From NCBI RefSeq assembly GCF_002443255.2, contig NW_019211456.1:39067042-39131041 (forward strand): a stretch of DNA of 64,000 bases, given 5' to 3'. The position numbers and the translations under genes are program-made. Positions 12,401 through 24,020 of this stretch are shown here, piece by piece; the first letter of the stretch is position 1, and each line of letters opens with the position of its first letter. The notes beneath the pieces were generated by a model. That model worked only from the letters and a program-made list of their open reading frames with translations, did not search any database and had not been told where the DNA came from. Origin of the DNA: Varroa destructor. Lineage: Eukaryota; Arthropoda; Arachnida; Mesostigmata; Varroidae.

Positions 12401-14435
12401 CGAAGTCTTTTGTATAAAAAAATTGTGTACTACAAAAACCGCAACTACAAAGCTGGGGATATCAATTTGCCAACTGTACCCTTGTGGACTTGGATGGGCA
12501 ATAAATTCACTGCTCAGTTTTCATAACATTTTTTTTGTCTCAAATAAACGCGGTCTTTGTGTCTTTTTGGAAATAATCGTATTCGTTCGCGTAATTTACT
12601 GGCCTCCTTCCAACCCTTGCATGCTTCTGCTCTGTGATCGAATCTATTTTAAAATCACAAATATGATTAAAAAATTATAAAATATACCCTACAAAGACTT
12701 CATCAAGTTTAGTCTTCGAAAAACTAAGACAAAAATAGCTCCAAAACTACTATGTGTAGATTTCCTTTGTGAAAATAGAAGTTTTTTTTAATTAAACTCA
12801 AAATAGTAGTTTATCGTTAATTCAGTGGATCTCTTAAGGTCGTGTACGAGCTAAAATGTTTAGCCTGCGAGGGCCCATAGCATCATTCAGTCTGAGAATG
12901 CCTGTTTTTTTTTTTGCCAACACTATGTTCTCTTCTGTTTAAGGTAACTTTATTACATTGCCCGCTGCCATTCTTCAACCACCAATGTTTCATCCGAGCT
13001 ACCCAGCCGCGAAGAACTACGGCGGTATAGGAGTTGTCATCGGACACGAGATCACACATGGCTTCGACGATAAGGTCTGCAGCCACAGACGAGCTTTTGC
13101 TGTCACTCTTTTCTCTTGCGTAGTTTGCATTGATACAGATGAGGGATTTTGGAATCCTCACATCATAAGGTACTGCAGTGATGCATTTGCGAAATTGACG
13201 TTAAGAGTTCCTTTTATTTTGTACTTTGTGGGGACCTGAAAACAACTAGGGCCGACAGTTTAATGGATTAGGTAATCTTGCACAATGGTGGCAACCCGAA
13301 GCGTTGCGAAAGTTTTCGGATAAGGCCCGCTGCATGGTCGAGCAATATTCATCCTATAAGGTCCACGAGGTCGACATGAAAGTGAACGGATTCAAGACAC
13401 AAGGCGAAAACATTGCAGATAACGGAGGACTTAAGCAAGCATATGCAGTGAGTAATTAAGCTCAGATACCGAAGCTTCACTAACGTTGCCCCAATAACCT
13501 GTACTTATAAGCAGCAAAAGATGTACATTTCGAGCTATAGCTATTATATGGCTGATTAGTTGATACAAAGTTGGCAGCAGCCGCAGCACCAAAGGACAAC
13601 ATCTGTGCAATCTATGCATATCAATAGATTTGAAAATATCGCGGCAAAATGCAACATTTATTCATGAACATAATGTAGATTTACAGGAACAATTAATGTG
13701 CCCCGACGGGTTGTTATCGGGAAATATTTTGGTGATTACCTAAGACATTTCTAAACTTGACGCTTGAAATATTGGGGTGCACGTTGCAACATTTGCCCTC
13801 CTGGTACCTGCTTTAGGCCTTTCGACAACGTCAGGCTGTCAGTGGATCTGCCCATATTCGCCTACCTGGAGTAAATTTCACCGATGACCAGCTATTCTTT
13901 GTCACATATGCACAGATCTGGTGTGGTGTTTCTACTCTGGAGCGTGCCATCAATGAAGTCCGGTTCAGTGATCACACAGCGCCAAAATACAGGTTCAATG
14001 TCTCATAACATCGATAGCATATGAGTTCTGTGAAAAGGTTCCGTTGATTCAACAGTACTCGTCATTTCAGACGGACACACTTTACAAAGTTTGCTAGAAA
14101 AAAGAAAAATAAAATATGGTGTACCAACATAAAGTATAACTAAGTAGGCAAAGAGTTAAAAATACAATATGATTTAGTGTTATAGGCTCTATAAATATAT
14201 AACTGGACATGCCAGATCTTTTAAAGGAGAGTGTCATTCAACTGAAAAAAAGTCCAACATCAGAAAATGCGTTCAGACCCACGCAATCAAAATAATCTGG
14301 TTAATTTCAAGAACTAAACTTTTTCTCCTCCACAGAGTAATTGGCGTATTGTCTAACTCGGCCGAGTTCTCATCCGCGTTCAGATGCCCTACTACATCTC
14401 CAATGAACCCCACAAATAAGTGCAGTGTTTGGTAG
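484..14435 (+). CDS. M13 zinc metallopeptidase, endothelin-converting enzyme/neprilysin-like (17 coding exons)
   Basis: Type II membrane ectopeptidase that would cleave extracellular peptides. Exons: 484-543, 875-1082, 4045-4266, 4745-4828, 5131-5444, 5665-5733, 6044-6151, 7094-7218, 7699-7785, 8744-8847, 10655-10773, 11248-11421, 11733-11883, 12944-13074, 13250-13447, 13817-13992, 14336-14435. All junctions are GT-AG and every phase agrees, giving about 809 aa, close to the usual M13 length. A proline-rich cytoplasmic tail is followed by a membrane helix (about 28-51). The M13 N-domain has [14 protein letters not shown] in exon 3. NAFY (about 602-605) contacts substrate. The HEITH zinc motif lies at about 643-647 (catalytic Glu 644), and GENIAD supplies the third ligand (Glu 705). 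The protein ends in the family-typical CSVW. It therefore looks catalytically intact. ATG 484 is the first in-frame ATG after a stop at 382; exon 1 is the least certain. ECE versus neprilysin subtype cannot be settled by eye. Confidence 0.9.
1235..1255. repeat. Small perfect palindrome
   Basis: Ten-base arms (TAGTAATAGT and its complement) with one central base, just downstream of the second M13 exon. In AT-rich DNA this may well be chance. Confidence 0.5.
2305..3225 (-). CDS. Single-pass membrane protein with MATH/TRAF-like C-terminal region, nested antisense in M13 intron
   Basis: An intronless 306-codon frame inside the second M13 intron, on the opposite strand. An N-terminal Ser/Glu-rich segment (1-47) precedes one hydrophobic helix (about 49-74, rich in V, L, A) flanked by basic residues. 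A Lys/Ser linker with three N-glycosylation sequons (NIS, NVT, NAT) follows. The last 140 residues resemble the second half of a MATH domain: a beta-rich segment, then a [15 protein letters not shown] stretch that matches the TRAF pattern WPFxxKVTLxLLDQ, and a closing strand near FLFEIV. MATH domains bind receptor tails or substrates, but the partner here is unknown. Its length in an AT-rich intron makes chance unlikely. The start is the first of two tandem ATGs. It could be a spliceless retrocopy or a lineage-specific gene. The MATH call comes from pattern memory, not a search. Confidence 0.65.
   Translation of the reverse strand: MMAFSLKQWDSTTNSSELQRAESNESLNVVEDPISPRVSTITEPSSRRILTCGIMCGAAVVLLLVVSTFAILYVTRGDRQRIQIRNFKSVIDSTLAQSRTKASEVHEKFYTRPDNISKTLDRQPLVNVTMDESHAQVLEATTQTESAIKHIMPSHKNQKINLFFTRSTIFTFDLKCLLLKNAASKKTEYSALQYKIVGRVPMAARILIYEQSEYLFLEFGCTPNLNATINWPLETNIKIALLRPDNSVFSKLINGFETIGSCVDPHSRSSEVENWSYFIPTVRSFSMDKSGQIRFLFEIVPFEQKS
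4587..4720. repeat. Exact 67-bp tandem duplication in an M13 intron
   Basis: Two adjacent identical copies of a 67-base unit (4587-4653 and 4654-4720). They end 24 bases before the acceptor of the 4745-4828 exon. Each copy carries a donor-like GTAAGC and an acceptor-like TTGCAG. Perfect identity suggests a recent duplication or an assembly artefact. Confidence 0.9.
5476..5491. repeat. Poly-T run (T16)
   Basis: Uninterrupted tract in an M13 intron, shortly after the exon ending at 5444. Confidence 0.9.
7821..7861. repeat. Perfect 19-bp inverted repeat with 3-nt loop
   Basis: Arms 7821-7839 and 7843-7861 are exact reverse complements around ACA. It lies 35 bases downstream of the exon ending at 7785, inside an M13 intron. 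The pre-mRNA would form a tight hairpin close to the donor site. Confidence 0.9.
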
Positions 14436-15812
14436 AATTGACCCAAGTGAGCTAAAGTGAACCTCTAAATATTGGTGGATCATAAAGCTTAACGCTCCTG
14501 AACGGATAAAAACATAAACGTCATTTCATCGCCTCCAAGATCGTGTACGAGCACAAAAATATCAACCGGTTTTTCGTACAGTTTATTCTCGTTTCTTCAC
14601 TTTATTATAGAGATTGCCGGTCAGAGTTAGTATTAATAACCATAGATTTTTCTCAAAGGCCATGGTCACGATGAGAAAGACAAGGTAGCAATGGCTAAAA
14701 TTAGATTTTACAACAGCGACTTCAATCGAAATACAGAAGCACACACAAAGCATTGAGTGGCAACGACTCGCTGTGATTATTTTAAATGGGCTCGGGCCTT
14801 CCGTCAGTCACCATTATCGGCAACTATTGAAGCAGATTTTTTGTCACATACGAAGGTATTATTGAACGCCAACTCATGACAACAGTTACGACACCGGCTA
14901 GAAAATAACACAGGTTAACGTTAAATACATTTTCCGAGCGTTACACATTAGGCCGCAAGTGATCAGAAATCAAATATTAGAACTGATAGTGGGAAAGGCT
15001 TTGTATTGATGCCAGCAGCCAGTCAGCGGCTGTTCGATGGATATAATGTATCAGTTGCAACTTGAACAGCGACGAAAACGCAGGGTAAAAGTAGCAATGA
15101 TGTACGTTCGTATTAGTTATATAAAAAATGCAGGTGACATAACACAGAGGCGAACTCGAAAGATTTAGTAAGGGCAGTTTTGCTAGAGAAACCCAAGTAA
15201 TGGCTTGTCGAGTACACGTGATGCTATGAGGCAATACACTTATTAACTCGACTTCTACTTTTAAGCTTCTAGCTCAGTTATTCTAGATATAACAAAATTA
15301 TCACCGAAGTTTTTTACACAGCATACTTTATTATACTGTCGGCGTTAAGTTCATCATTAATTACAAAGTGGAATACTTACACGATAGCTCTTAACTGTGA
15401 ACAAAGCAATACTATGATTTTTTAGGCTAACGAACGTGTATTAATAATATTTGCATTCATGTCTAAGCAGTGTAGAGATCCGATGAGCTTGCGCGATTGT
15501 AACCAAACGCGCAGATGCGACAGAATGAGCACAATCCATCGTTTTAAATGATACTCTTCAAAGTTAAATATTTATTGTATTATATTATTATTGTTATGGC
15601 GGATGAATGTTGTAGCGCGCAAAAAATTAAAAAAAAACTATGTATATAAGACCTGTGAAACTTACTGTGTATTTACTCCTCTACCTCGCATACCAGTTCA
15701 AGGCATCCTCTACAAATGTTGGCAACAAGATAGGCAGATATGTTACCAATAATAAAAAGCAACTAAATAACACCAACAGAGCCGAATATGCGCTGTCTAG
15801 TCTTAGAAGAGA

Positions 15813-15834
15813 AATATATATATATATATATATA
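15813..15834. repeat. (AT)n microsatellite
   Basis: About eleven uninterrupted AT/TA units in spacer DNA. Confidence 0.9.
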
Positions 15835-18500
15835 TTCAACTCATTTCGAAACAGAAAATGTTTCAGTTAAACATATTTTACTGAGAATTATTAAGCATAG
15901 TTTTTTGTACTGCAAATACACACTATAAACTGCCATATTTGTGCTGATATAAATTCAGCAGTTGTTGCAACGCTAGACCCCGCTAAGCACGATAAAAGCA
16001 ATGTAGCATAAGAAAAACATACCAGCTAGTATATGAGTAAAAACAACACAGAGATAAGGAACTTAAAAAAAAAAAAGAGGAAAAATAGGGTTAAGCTCAT
16101 TTGTAACAGGTAATCTATAAAATTTAGATTTAAACTATTCTACGAAGATTTTGTTACATTTCAGTACTGGTTATTCCCCTATCAGAAATGATCAAATAAA
16201 TGCCTGAATGGACAATTAACCACAAAATGTAATTGTCATCTATTGCTTTTACTGGCGGCTTGAAACAGGACAAAACTGGGCTGCATTTTCGTACAGCATA
16301 GATTTTAGCCACGTCATTCTTACATCATAACACTTAGATAGAACAACGCGAATTGAAACTAACACGTGCTACATTATGGAAGCTACACGACAAGTGTGAT
16401 GGAAAAAAACTCTAACAGTAATAAGAGAACAGTTGTTTCCGAATCCGCACAGAAAATGTATCATGCACATACGTGCTGCATGGCTGCTCTTGTACTTAGT
16501 CGCTTGCTTTAATTAACCTATAATTGTCGATATCGTCCGCGAGGGTCGTCGAATAGACGAAAATGATATTTTCTTAGTTGTAACAGGATTTTGTAAAACA
16601 CATTACACAGAGGCAATGCGACGCGGCTGGCCGTAACGTTGTAAATGCAACGCGTTTCGAAGTCATTCGCCGTTATCGTCTGGTGGGCGTAACGCGTGTG
16701 TGTACCGCCTCGTGCAGCTCTGAATAAAATGCAGCACTGAACGGAAACGTTAAAAAGGTAAATTTGCGAAATACCAATTCACATACAGCGATCATAGCAC
16801 ACTCTGTGTAGCATAATAGAGGCTATCTATCTTGTCGTTGCCACAGTTCACCCTCAAACATGATAAGCAACGAAGCTATTTTTTCATTATTAAAGAAATT
16901 ACCGAACGGGTCACACGTTACTACACGAACAATACAGGTCTTCGTTGGATTGTAAATTGAAGACTAAAGAATGTTGCATAGTCAGCTTCTTATTTCTATT
17001 ATTATGTGTGTAATTATCATTGTTCTGTTTACCGAATCAGATATGAATTGGCTGTTAATGTGGTGGCTTGCTTATTTACAGATTATCATGATGCTTGTCA
17101 TGATACTATTTTGCTATAATGAAAATGCTGACAGATGATCTGTGACGTACGAACAGGCCGAAGAAAGGCTGACACATCTGTACAGGATGCCTAAGCTTTA
17201 ACACCGATGCGAAATTGAATCTGTAGTGTAGATAAAATCAGCAAATATTGCTCATTTTGAATTAATGAAATCGCTCTGCAACTAGAATAAATGAAAATGC
17301 TGAAATTTGAAAGATTGTTTTTTTTTTTATTATTGCAAGTGTGTTATTAAAAACATAGTCATAACTAGCTCCAAGAACAAGCGTGACAGCTCGAATTTAC
17401 AGGGTGATTTCAAATTTTTTCATACTTTGCAACGAAGCTTATGGCCAACTGTTCAAAAACAAACTGTCCAGAGTCTTTTGAACCACTCTGTATACTGTAG
17501 ATGAAAATCATCTAAGGTCATTCTAAAATTTACTTGAAATGATTCACGCGTCAATATTGTGGACGTGTTTGTTATGCTTAGAGAGAACTATGATTACGAT
17601 TTTCTATAATTATTCAACGTGTTTGCCGGAGAGTTATATCGGTTACCAAGATACAGGCAAAATTCCAGTAAGCGTTCGCATGAGACCGCAATTGGTAGCA
17701 GTAGTATTTATGCGTAAATCTTTTTGTTCGACATAATTGCCCGATGAGGCTCTAAACATTGCAGTTCGCTGCGTGCAATATGTTGAATACAATAACATTC
17801 AAAGAATAAATGATTCGTGCTGACTGTTCGATAGTAAGCTCTAAACGATTAAAACGCTTTTACAAAATGGAGAGGCGAAAATTCTGAATCATCAATGTTC
17901 AGTCTGAATTCTAATCGACATGTGTTTAGCCGCAGAGAAGTTCCGCTTTGTCGTGATCGTGTGACCGCAGATACTATAAACTCGACAGGTGATGGTCAGA
18001 CCGACTGGTGGCTGTGACTGCAGATTCGTACTAATTAGATAAGAAACACCTTTCACTAAGCAATGTCGTCACTCCTTTCACAGTATTCTTATTCTTTATT
18101 AATTAACTGTCTTGAAGTCGACTTTCATTTTACGGAATTAAATTAGACTCAATCATCAAACCAACCTGACTTTCTCATGAGGGTATGACTCATCAAGGTA
18201 AGATCTGTCGAGTAAGGCAAGATCATTCTTTTTTCTTATGTCTTTCAGGTTGACGAACGCGTCTTGAACTAATTTGGCCGCTCGATTAATTCGTCCACCG
18301 GTAGCTTGACTAAATCATACTTGAGATATTACATCGTAGTCTACTGCGATACATTGTAATGTTAGAAAACCTTTGAAACAATAAAAAATTTTATTAATAA
18401 GTGTCTCTATTGTTGACATATCTCTATCTAAATAGATCTCCTTACTGTGGCGGTAAACATGGCTGTAAAGAAGATGTCTTACACCTATTTTCATCTGCAG

Positions 18501-18512
18501 AGGATAAGCATG
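18501..18512 (+). other. Candidate 12-nt microexon ending in ATG
   Basis: A pyrimidine-rich tract and TCTGCAG acceptor are followed by AGGATAAGCATG and then a consensus GTAAGT donor. The arrangement is what a 12-base exon would look like. It could be an alternative leader of the downstream phosphatase gene. No transcript supports it. Confidence 0.25.
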
Positions 18513-20497
18513 GTAAGTCCGTATCTCAACTGATGAAATAGACCGAACAGCTAAAAACCTTTGGAAAGAAACATAGCATATACTGCCTTAAATCGGGACT
18601 AACTCTCTACAATGTAAGCCTGCTCTACGTGAATTTCGACGGGTTACTTATCTGCACCCAGTTATGCCGTGAACCGTTTCCTGGATGACATTCATGATAA
18701 CACGTCGTGTTTTAGATACGTGCAAAATCACTATACAATGAAGAGAGCCAACCGCGGATCAAAAACCTATTTTTTCTGAAAAGGAATTCACTGCGCGGTG
18801 TATGTAGGGTAGATTTAAGTATATTTATATTAAAAAAAATATATAGAATATTTCTTAATCATTAGACATAACAACAATTTAAACTAGGGGCCCGTTTCTA
18901 AGACCTTCATACGCAGAGACTGGGTTAACTATTAATACTAGTTGAACTCATAACCCATACTTGAATTTAAAGCGGATATTAAGTGCTACCGGAGTGGTGT
19001 ATTTAATTCACGGAATTCGCTTTGCGTTTAAGTTTTCCGATATTGCCCCTCCTACAACGAATCCGCTACAGGCTTGTTTACGCTTTTGGAGCGTGTGACA
19101 CAACAAACTTTCCTATGAACACTCCATTGATATTTCATAATTGTATACCCTAACGCTTTCATTATTAACGACTGACGCAGTTGTCTTAAAAGCCATACAT
19201 GCCGATTTCCTTTCGGATCTTCTTTTTCCATCTAGGCATGGGAGAAAAACCTTCTCTGGATCATCTCGTCTTATAATCCTTGTCTTTGGATTGCCATTGA
19301 GCTGCGGTAACCAGTGCTATTACCGTTGAGCTGTGGCTCATTTATAGTTGCCGGCGTATTACCAGAAACGCATCTGATGTGAAGCCGGCCATGTGCGCCC
19401 TGCATCCGAGAGCATTAACTTTCGATACTACCACGAAGACAATACGACGGGAGCAAGCTAGTAGCAGCAAGGAAGGGCACAACTAATTACTAGGAGAAGG
19501 CCAGTAAGTGTGCGGAACAAGAAAGAAAGGGATAAAGGGCAATAGCCGTTCTATACAGCCGTATCCGCTGTGCGGCCGTCGCTGGTCGAAGCTACGGAGA
19601 GGCAATTGCCGCTTCTGCTGCCGCTGCAACACAGCAACCGCCTATATTAACAATGGCCTATCGTCGACGTTAGCTTGCCGTAATTTCTTGTAGCTATTCT
19701 TGCTCGGCTAGCACTGGCTGGAAGAAACATCAACTATAGTGATTTCCGTTACGAAACAGCGTTAGAGTTGGACCCAGTGACCGCAGAGTAGTAACATAGT
19801 TGGAGTCAGCGCAGCATTAACAGCAGCGGCTCTCAGCCTCGTTAGCTACTTCGCCTCTGCTAACTGGCTTCCATTATTATTACGTCTGCTACCCTGTCGT
19901 CATCGTCGTTCGCCCATTATTGTTCACTCTTCGACTCCCTTTCAGTCGATGGCTGACTAGCTGACTGATACAAGAGCTTAACGATTATCTCTGCGACGAC
20001 TTTCGCTACCGCTTTCCCTGCTGCAGATCAGTGCCGCTACTAACTAGTATTGACTACGGATAGCGGGAGCAGACTGCCTTAGCCATTGCCGCCGCGAGTT
20101 CAGCATCAGCAGAGCAATAATATTTTGGAGTGAGTTGGTCGCGGCTGCTGCTGTGTCTGATGTTTGTGTTAGTCATCGATGGTACAGCATAGCAGCAGCA
20201 GCAGCAGCGACGATCATCAATACAATTAGTACAGGGAACCGCAGCAGGATTGACAGCATCAGCAGTGTTCCGCTTTAGAAAAGAGAAGCATCGTCAGCGA
20301 CAACGATCACTGTCAGTCAAGCGAGCGAAGTCGATCATCGTCTGACTCGTAGAAATCGGATCATCATTCACTCATGGTTGGTCCCGCCAGCCAACTTCGG
20401 TCAGAAAAGCGTATCCTGTACTTTCTCGATGGCACTCTCAATCGATGAATGATTTGTTTGTCGAAAACGACGACAGCGGCAACAGCGGCGGTGATGG

Positions 20498-20517
20498 TGG
20501 TGGCGGCGGCGGCGGCT
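20498..20517. repeat. GGT/GGC triplet run
   Basis: Imperfect GGT then GGC repeats inside the GC-rich block. Confidence 0.7.
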
Positions 20518-21374
20518 GACGACAACTGAAAAAAAGCAGGAGAAATGGAGAGAAAAGAAGCTTCAGTGTGTGCCTTTATTTGATGCATATATTTTTGACT
20601 TGCGTGTAAAGCACAAGTGTCCTCGTTTTGTATGCATGTGTTTGTGTGCTTCGTATTGTGCAGAATAAACAGAAGAGTTAAATGAATTGAGCTGGTTATT
20701 TTTCGTTGCGTAAGCAGCGACAGAAATGAGGAGTGATCAAGCAGGCTCAACAACGGTCATGCAAGTAACGTTATCGCTTGTATCGATACCATTGTTCGAT
20801 ACTGCTTGAGCAGAGTCATCGCAGTGTTTCAGTAAAGGGTTAGTGACCATAGTTATGAGATAAATAACTGAGACGTAATTATTGTCGGTATGCAGCGAAA
20901 CGTACATACGAATATATTGTACGTACTATAGCGAACTATTCTCATACACTATCGCGAAATCAGGAAACTGCATAACATTTAGTGTACGCCGGCCGGTCAT
21001 ACACTCTCTGTAGCCAATAATCGATTGTCAAAAATTGATCAAGGACAATACTCAAACGAACCTGGTCGACATTTTCGGTATTCGACAATCGATGCTATTG
21101 TTATTACTAATATCATCTTTATAGGCAATGTCGAATTCGCCACGCAACGCTGAAATAATCACGTACATACGTGCTCGTATATTCTAATAAGCAAACATAA
21201 ACGCACTCTCTATAATGAAAGATTCGAGTAAAAAGATTTCGCACAGCGGCGTCATAGAAACCATAAATTATGCAATCCTGATCGCACACATTTATATTAA
21301 ATCACGTTGTTATTACGTATATTATCTAAATAAGTTGTTAATGATACACTTTTTTCCCTCGAGCTCTCTCTCTC

Positions 21375-21378
<4 letters not shown>

Positions 21379-21416
<38 letters not shown>
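21379..21416. repeat. (TA)n microsatellite
   Basis: About nineteen TA units, preceded by a short CT-rich stretch. Confidence 0.9.
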
Positions 21417-21421
<5 letters not shown>

Positions 21422-22648
21422 CATTATTATACTACTAGATCTAGGTTGCGGGTTTTTCTCTTAAGAGTGTTGGCTTGCTGAAGTTCTATCCAAGGAATGC
21501 TAATCGAACAAATACTCTTGCTTCTAAAAGACAAGCTTTTTTCCCCCCGTAGAGCGTTTAAATATAGTTAGTCGTCAATGAAAACCAGCAGCGCTCCTTT
21601 TCCACGTTTGAAAGTTACGCCGTACCACTTTTTAAAAACACTAAGCAGACGTACATTAGCATCGCTCATACTGATATATCTCTAAGTGTATATTTTGCAA
21701 ATGCATATTTTTCTATAAATGATGCTTGAACAAATGTGGTCAGCATGTATTGTACGTATGTTAAAGTATTTTGTATAGGGTTATAGCTATTAGAGTATAG
21801 CTAGCCGCTACCCAACGTTATAACTATAATTAGTCTTTCATCTCTTCTCAGGTAAACTGTGTTTACAAGCAAAACAGGCGCGGAATGAAACCCGCGGCAG
21901 GCGGCACTTTATATAGACATGTATATAATATTGCATGGCTCCGTTGTTGTTGTTGCTTGTGGGTGAAGGTATGTTGACGCCAACAGCGTATATATAATGA
22001 CCATAATTGACAACAGCAGCGGCAGGTGAACTTCTAAGCATTTAATGATCGAAGAAGAAGTTAATTTTTAAGCGACTCGATTGTGTGTCTTTTTGGTCGC
22101 TGTTGTCGCCTTAGTAGGGGCCGGTACGGCTCAGCGCAGCGCTGCATGTAGCCAACCGCTCCATTTCAATTGCTGGTCATTGATAGAAAGGCTGTCAATG
22201 CCTTCGTTCTCATTGCGTTTCACGTGGCCTTTCTTCTTACAGGTATACGTATTAGTTACAGTGGATCGGGGAACCTCAACCAGTGACAGATGACCAGTTT
22301 GTTAGCCAGCAAACCGTTTACTCAAAACTGTCACTTGTGGTCTGGTGCTGTTTCGCGCTGCTTTCGCTGTTTGCTGCCAGTTCGGTAGCTCATCGTCTCG
22401 CACCTTATGGGCGCCAGTGCTGCCATTGTTGTGGGCGGGTGTTCTCCGTTTCAGCAATCGCTCAGCGCCGCAAAGAACATTGTGTCATCGTCACAGCTTT
22501 GCTTGCATGCTAATCGTAGCAGTAATGGATGCCGAGCGATATGATCAATTTCATACCAAATATATTCTATATAATATCTAAGCAGAGCGAATTATATAAT
22601 AAGGCGGCCGTTACGCTGGCTGAGGCGGCGCCGGCAACAACACCAACA

Positions 22649-22660
22649 ACGACAACAGCA

Positions 22661-22699
<39 letters not shown>

Positions 22700-22714
22700 G
22701 CGGCGGCGGCGGCG
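22649..22714. repeat. Compound CAA/CAG-CGG trinucleotide repeat
   Basis: ACA/CAG units pass into a pure CAG run and then about six CGG units. In one frame this would read as polyalanine, but that frame has no other protein-like features. Confidence 0.85.
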
Positions 22715-24020
22715 GAGAACAACGTTCACCACGGTGGCGTAGTAGGAACTGTTAAATCGCTGCAGTGGTGTGAGCCATCGTCCTGATCATCGTGTGCTGT
22801 TGCCATTGCCGTCATCGTTGGTTCTTTCAGCCAGCACCATCGTCAGCAGCGGCCGCCCCCGCTACCGGCTGTGGACTCTTGGTTTTCGGCTTTCAATCTG
22901 CATTCTCTCAACCTGCTGTCGTCGTGTCGCTGCTACAGCAGCGGTATACAACTACCATTGCAGTACTGACAGTTTATCAACTAAACCAACCCGCCAGACA
23001 CCTGCGTCTGTCTAATAGTAACCCGACGATCCGGCTGTCCAAATTGGTTGAATGATTTCTGTGACCACCGACAGCAGACATCCGGCGACTTGTGGCCACT
23101 TGACCCTCCGTGAGTGACAGTAGGACCGATGAGGGCGAGAAGGGGCGGAGAGGGAGCGAGACAGAAAGCGCAAAAGGGAAAGAACAATAGAAACGGACAA
23201 GGTAACAACACATCCATCTGCACAACTAAACGAAAGAGGAGGGCCAGCTGCCAACAAACTACTGCCAATCAGGCATCGTCATTACATAGTAAACGCAGGT
23301 TAACACTGTAGCAGATCCGTAGCCACCGCTTGTTTCAGTAGTACTCAGTACTGATAACAGCAGCGGGGACCTGTTGCGCTATCGCTCTCGATACAGCCGC
23401 CTCTGCTGCATCGCTGGTCACCGAATCTGCCACGGCGCTATCTCACGTCTCTGCTTTATGTTTGTACTCTTCGCCGGGGTTTTAATTGTTGTATAGCATA
23501 GAACTATATGTATGCTGCTTAAGCTAAGCGACTAATCGCAGTAGCAGCATAAGAGTATCGGAATACTGGCACCTATAGCGACGCATGCAGCCGCCTTGCG
23601 TCAGGAGCGATCACCTACTGATAGAAATGAGAGACCAACGAGTGCTGCTGAGACTAGACTAACGATGAGAAACAGCTAACAGATATATGAGATCTTTACT
23701 TCCTTTTATCGTTGGTTTCCGTATGGAAACGCAACAAACAAACTAATCAATACAAGCAATAGTTTTCCATCTCGGAAAAGGGTACAACTGTTGAAAATTA
23801 ATGCGAGTCTAGTGGAGTTGTGCACGCGACAATCTTTCGTACCAGTTCAATACTATCGCATTCGTATTTTATGCACTTCAAGTGAAGTGAGTAATGCTCA
23901 ATTATTTGTGACTCCAGAGTAGCAGTGATCGAGCAACGATAATAATTATTATCTACATTCATAAAATAGTTGGAAGGCAATTAGGCAGTGAGTTTAGCTG
24001 TCCGGAAATAGTAACTCAAG

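Larger units (their letters stand above)
14436..19400. other. AT-rich intergenic spacer
   Basis: Between the M13 stop and the CAG-rich block. No AATAAA close behind the M13 stop and no coding exon chain was found. It holds a (TA)n run at 15813-15834 and a 12-nt microexon-like site at 18501-18512. Scattered short reading frames show no recognisable features. Confidence 0.6.
19400..23750. promoter_or_regulatory. CAG/GCC-rich block, probable promoter and 5' UTR region of the phosphatase gene
   Basis: Composition changes sharply from the AT-rich surroundings. There are many CAG, CTG, GCC and CGG triplets and CAG runs such as 20191-20209 and 22665-22698. Several overlapping short frames exist in all phases, but none has a recognisable domain; they are poly-Ala or Ser/Arg low-complexity. 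The block ends a few hundred bases before the phosphatase ATG. A possible leader donor (AAG followed by GTAACA) lies at about 23200, and an acceptor-like GGCAG at about 23987. I read it as non-coding regulatory or leader sequence; which strand is transcribed is unknown. Confidence 0.4.

Noticed and set aside
20364..20753. 129-codon minus-strand frame in the CAG-rich block
   Set aside because: Low-complexity Ala/Thr/Ser content produced by triplet repeats; no motif or exon signals.
22529..22786. Polyalanine frame across the CAG/CGG repeat
   Set aside because: The frame exists only because the repeat lacks stop codons. The flanks have no protein-like features.
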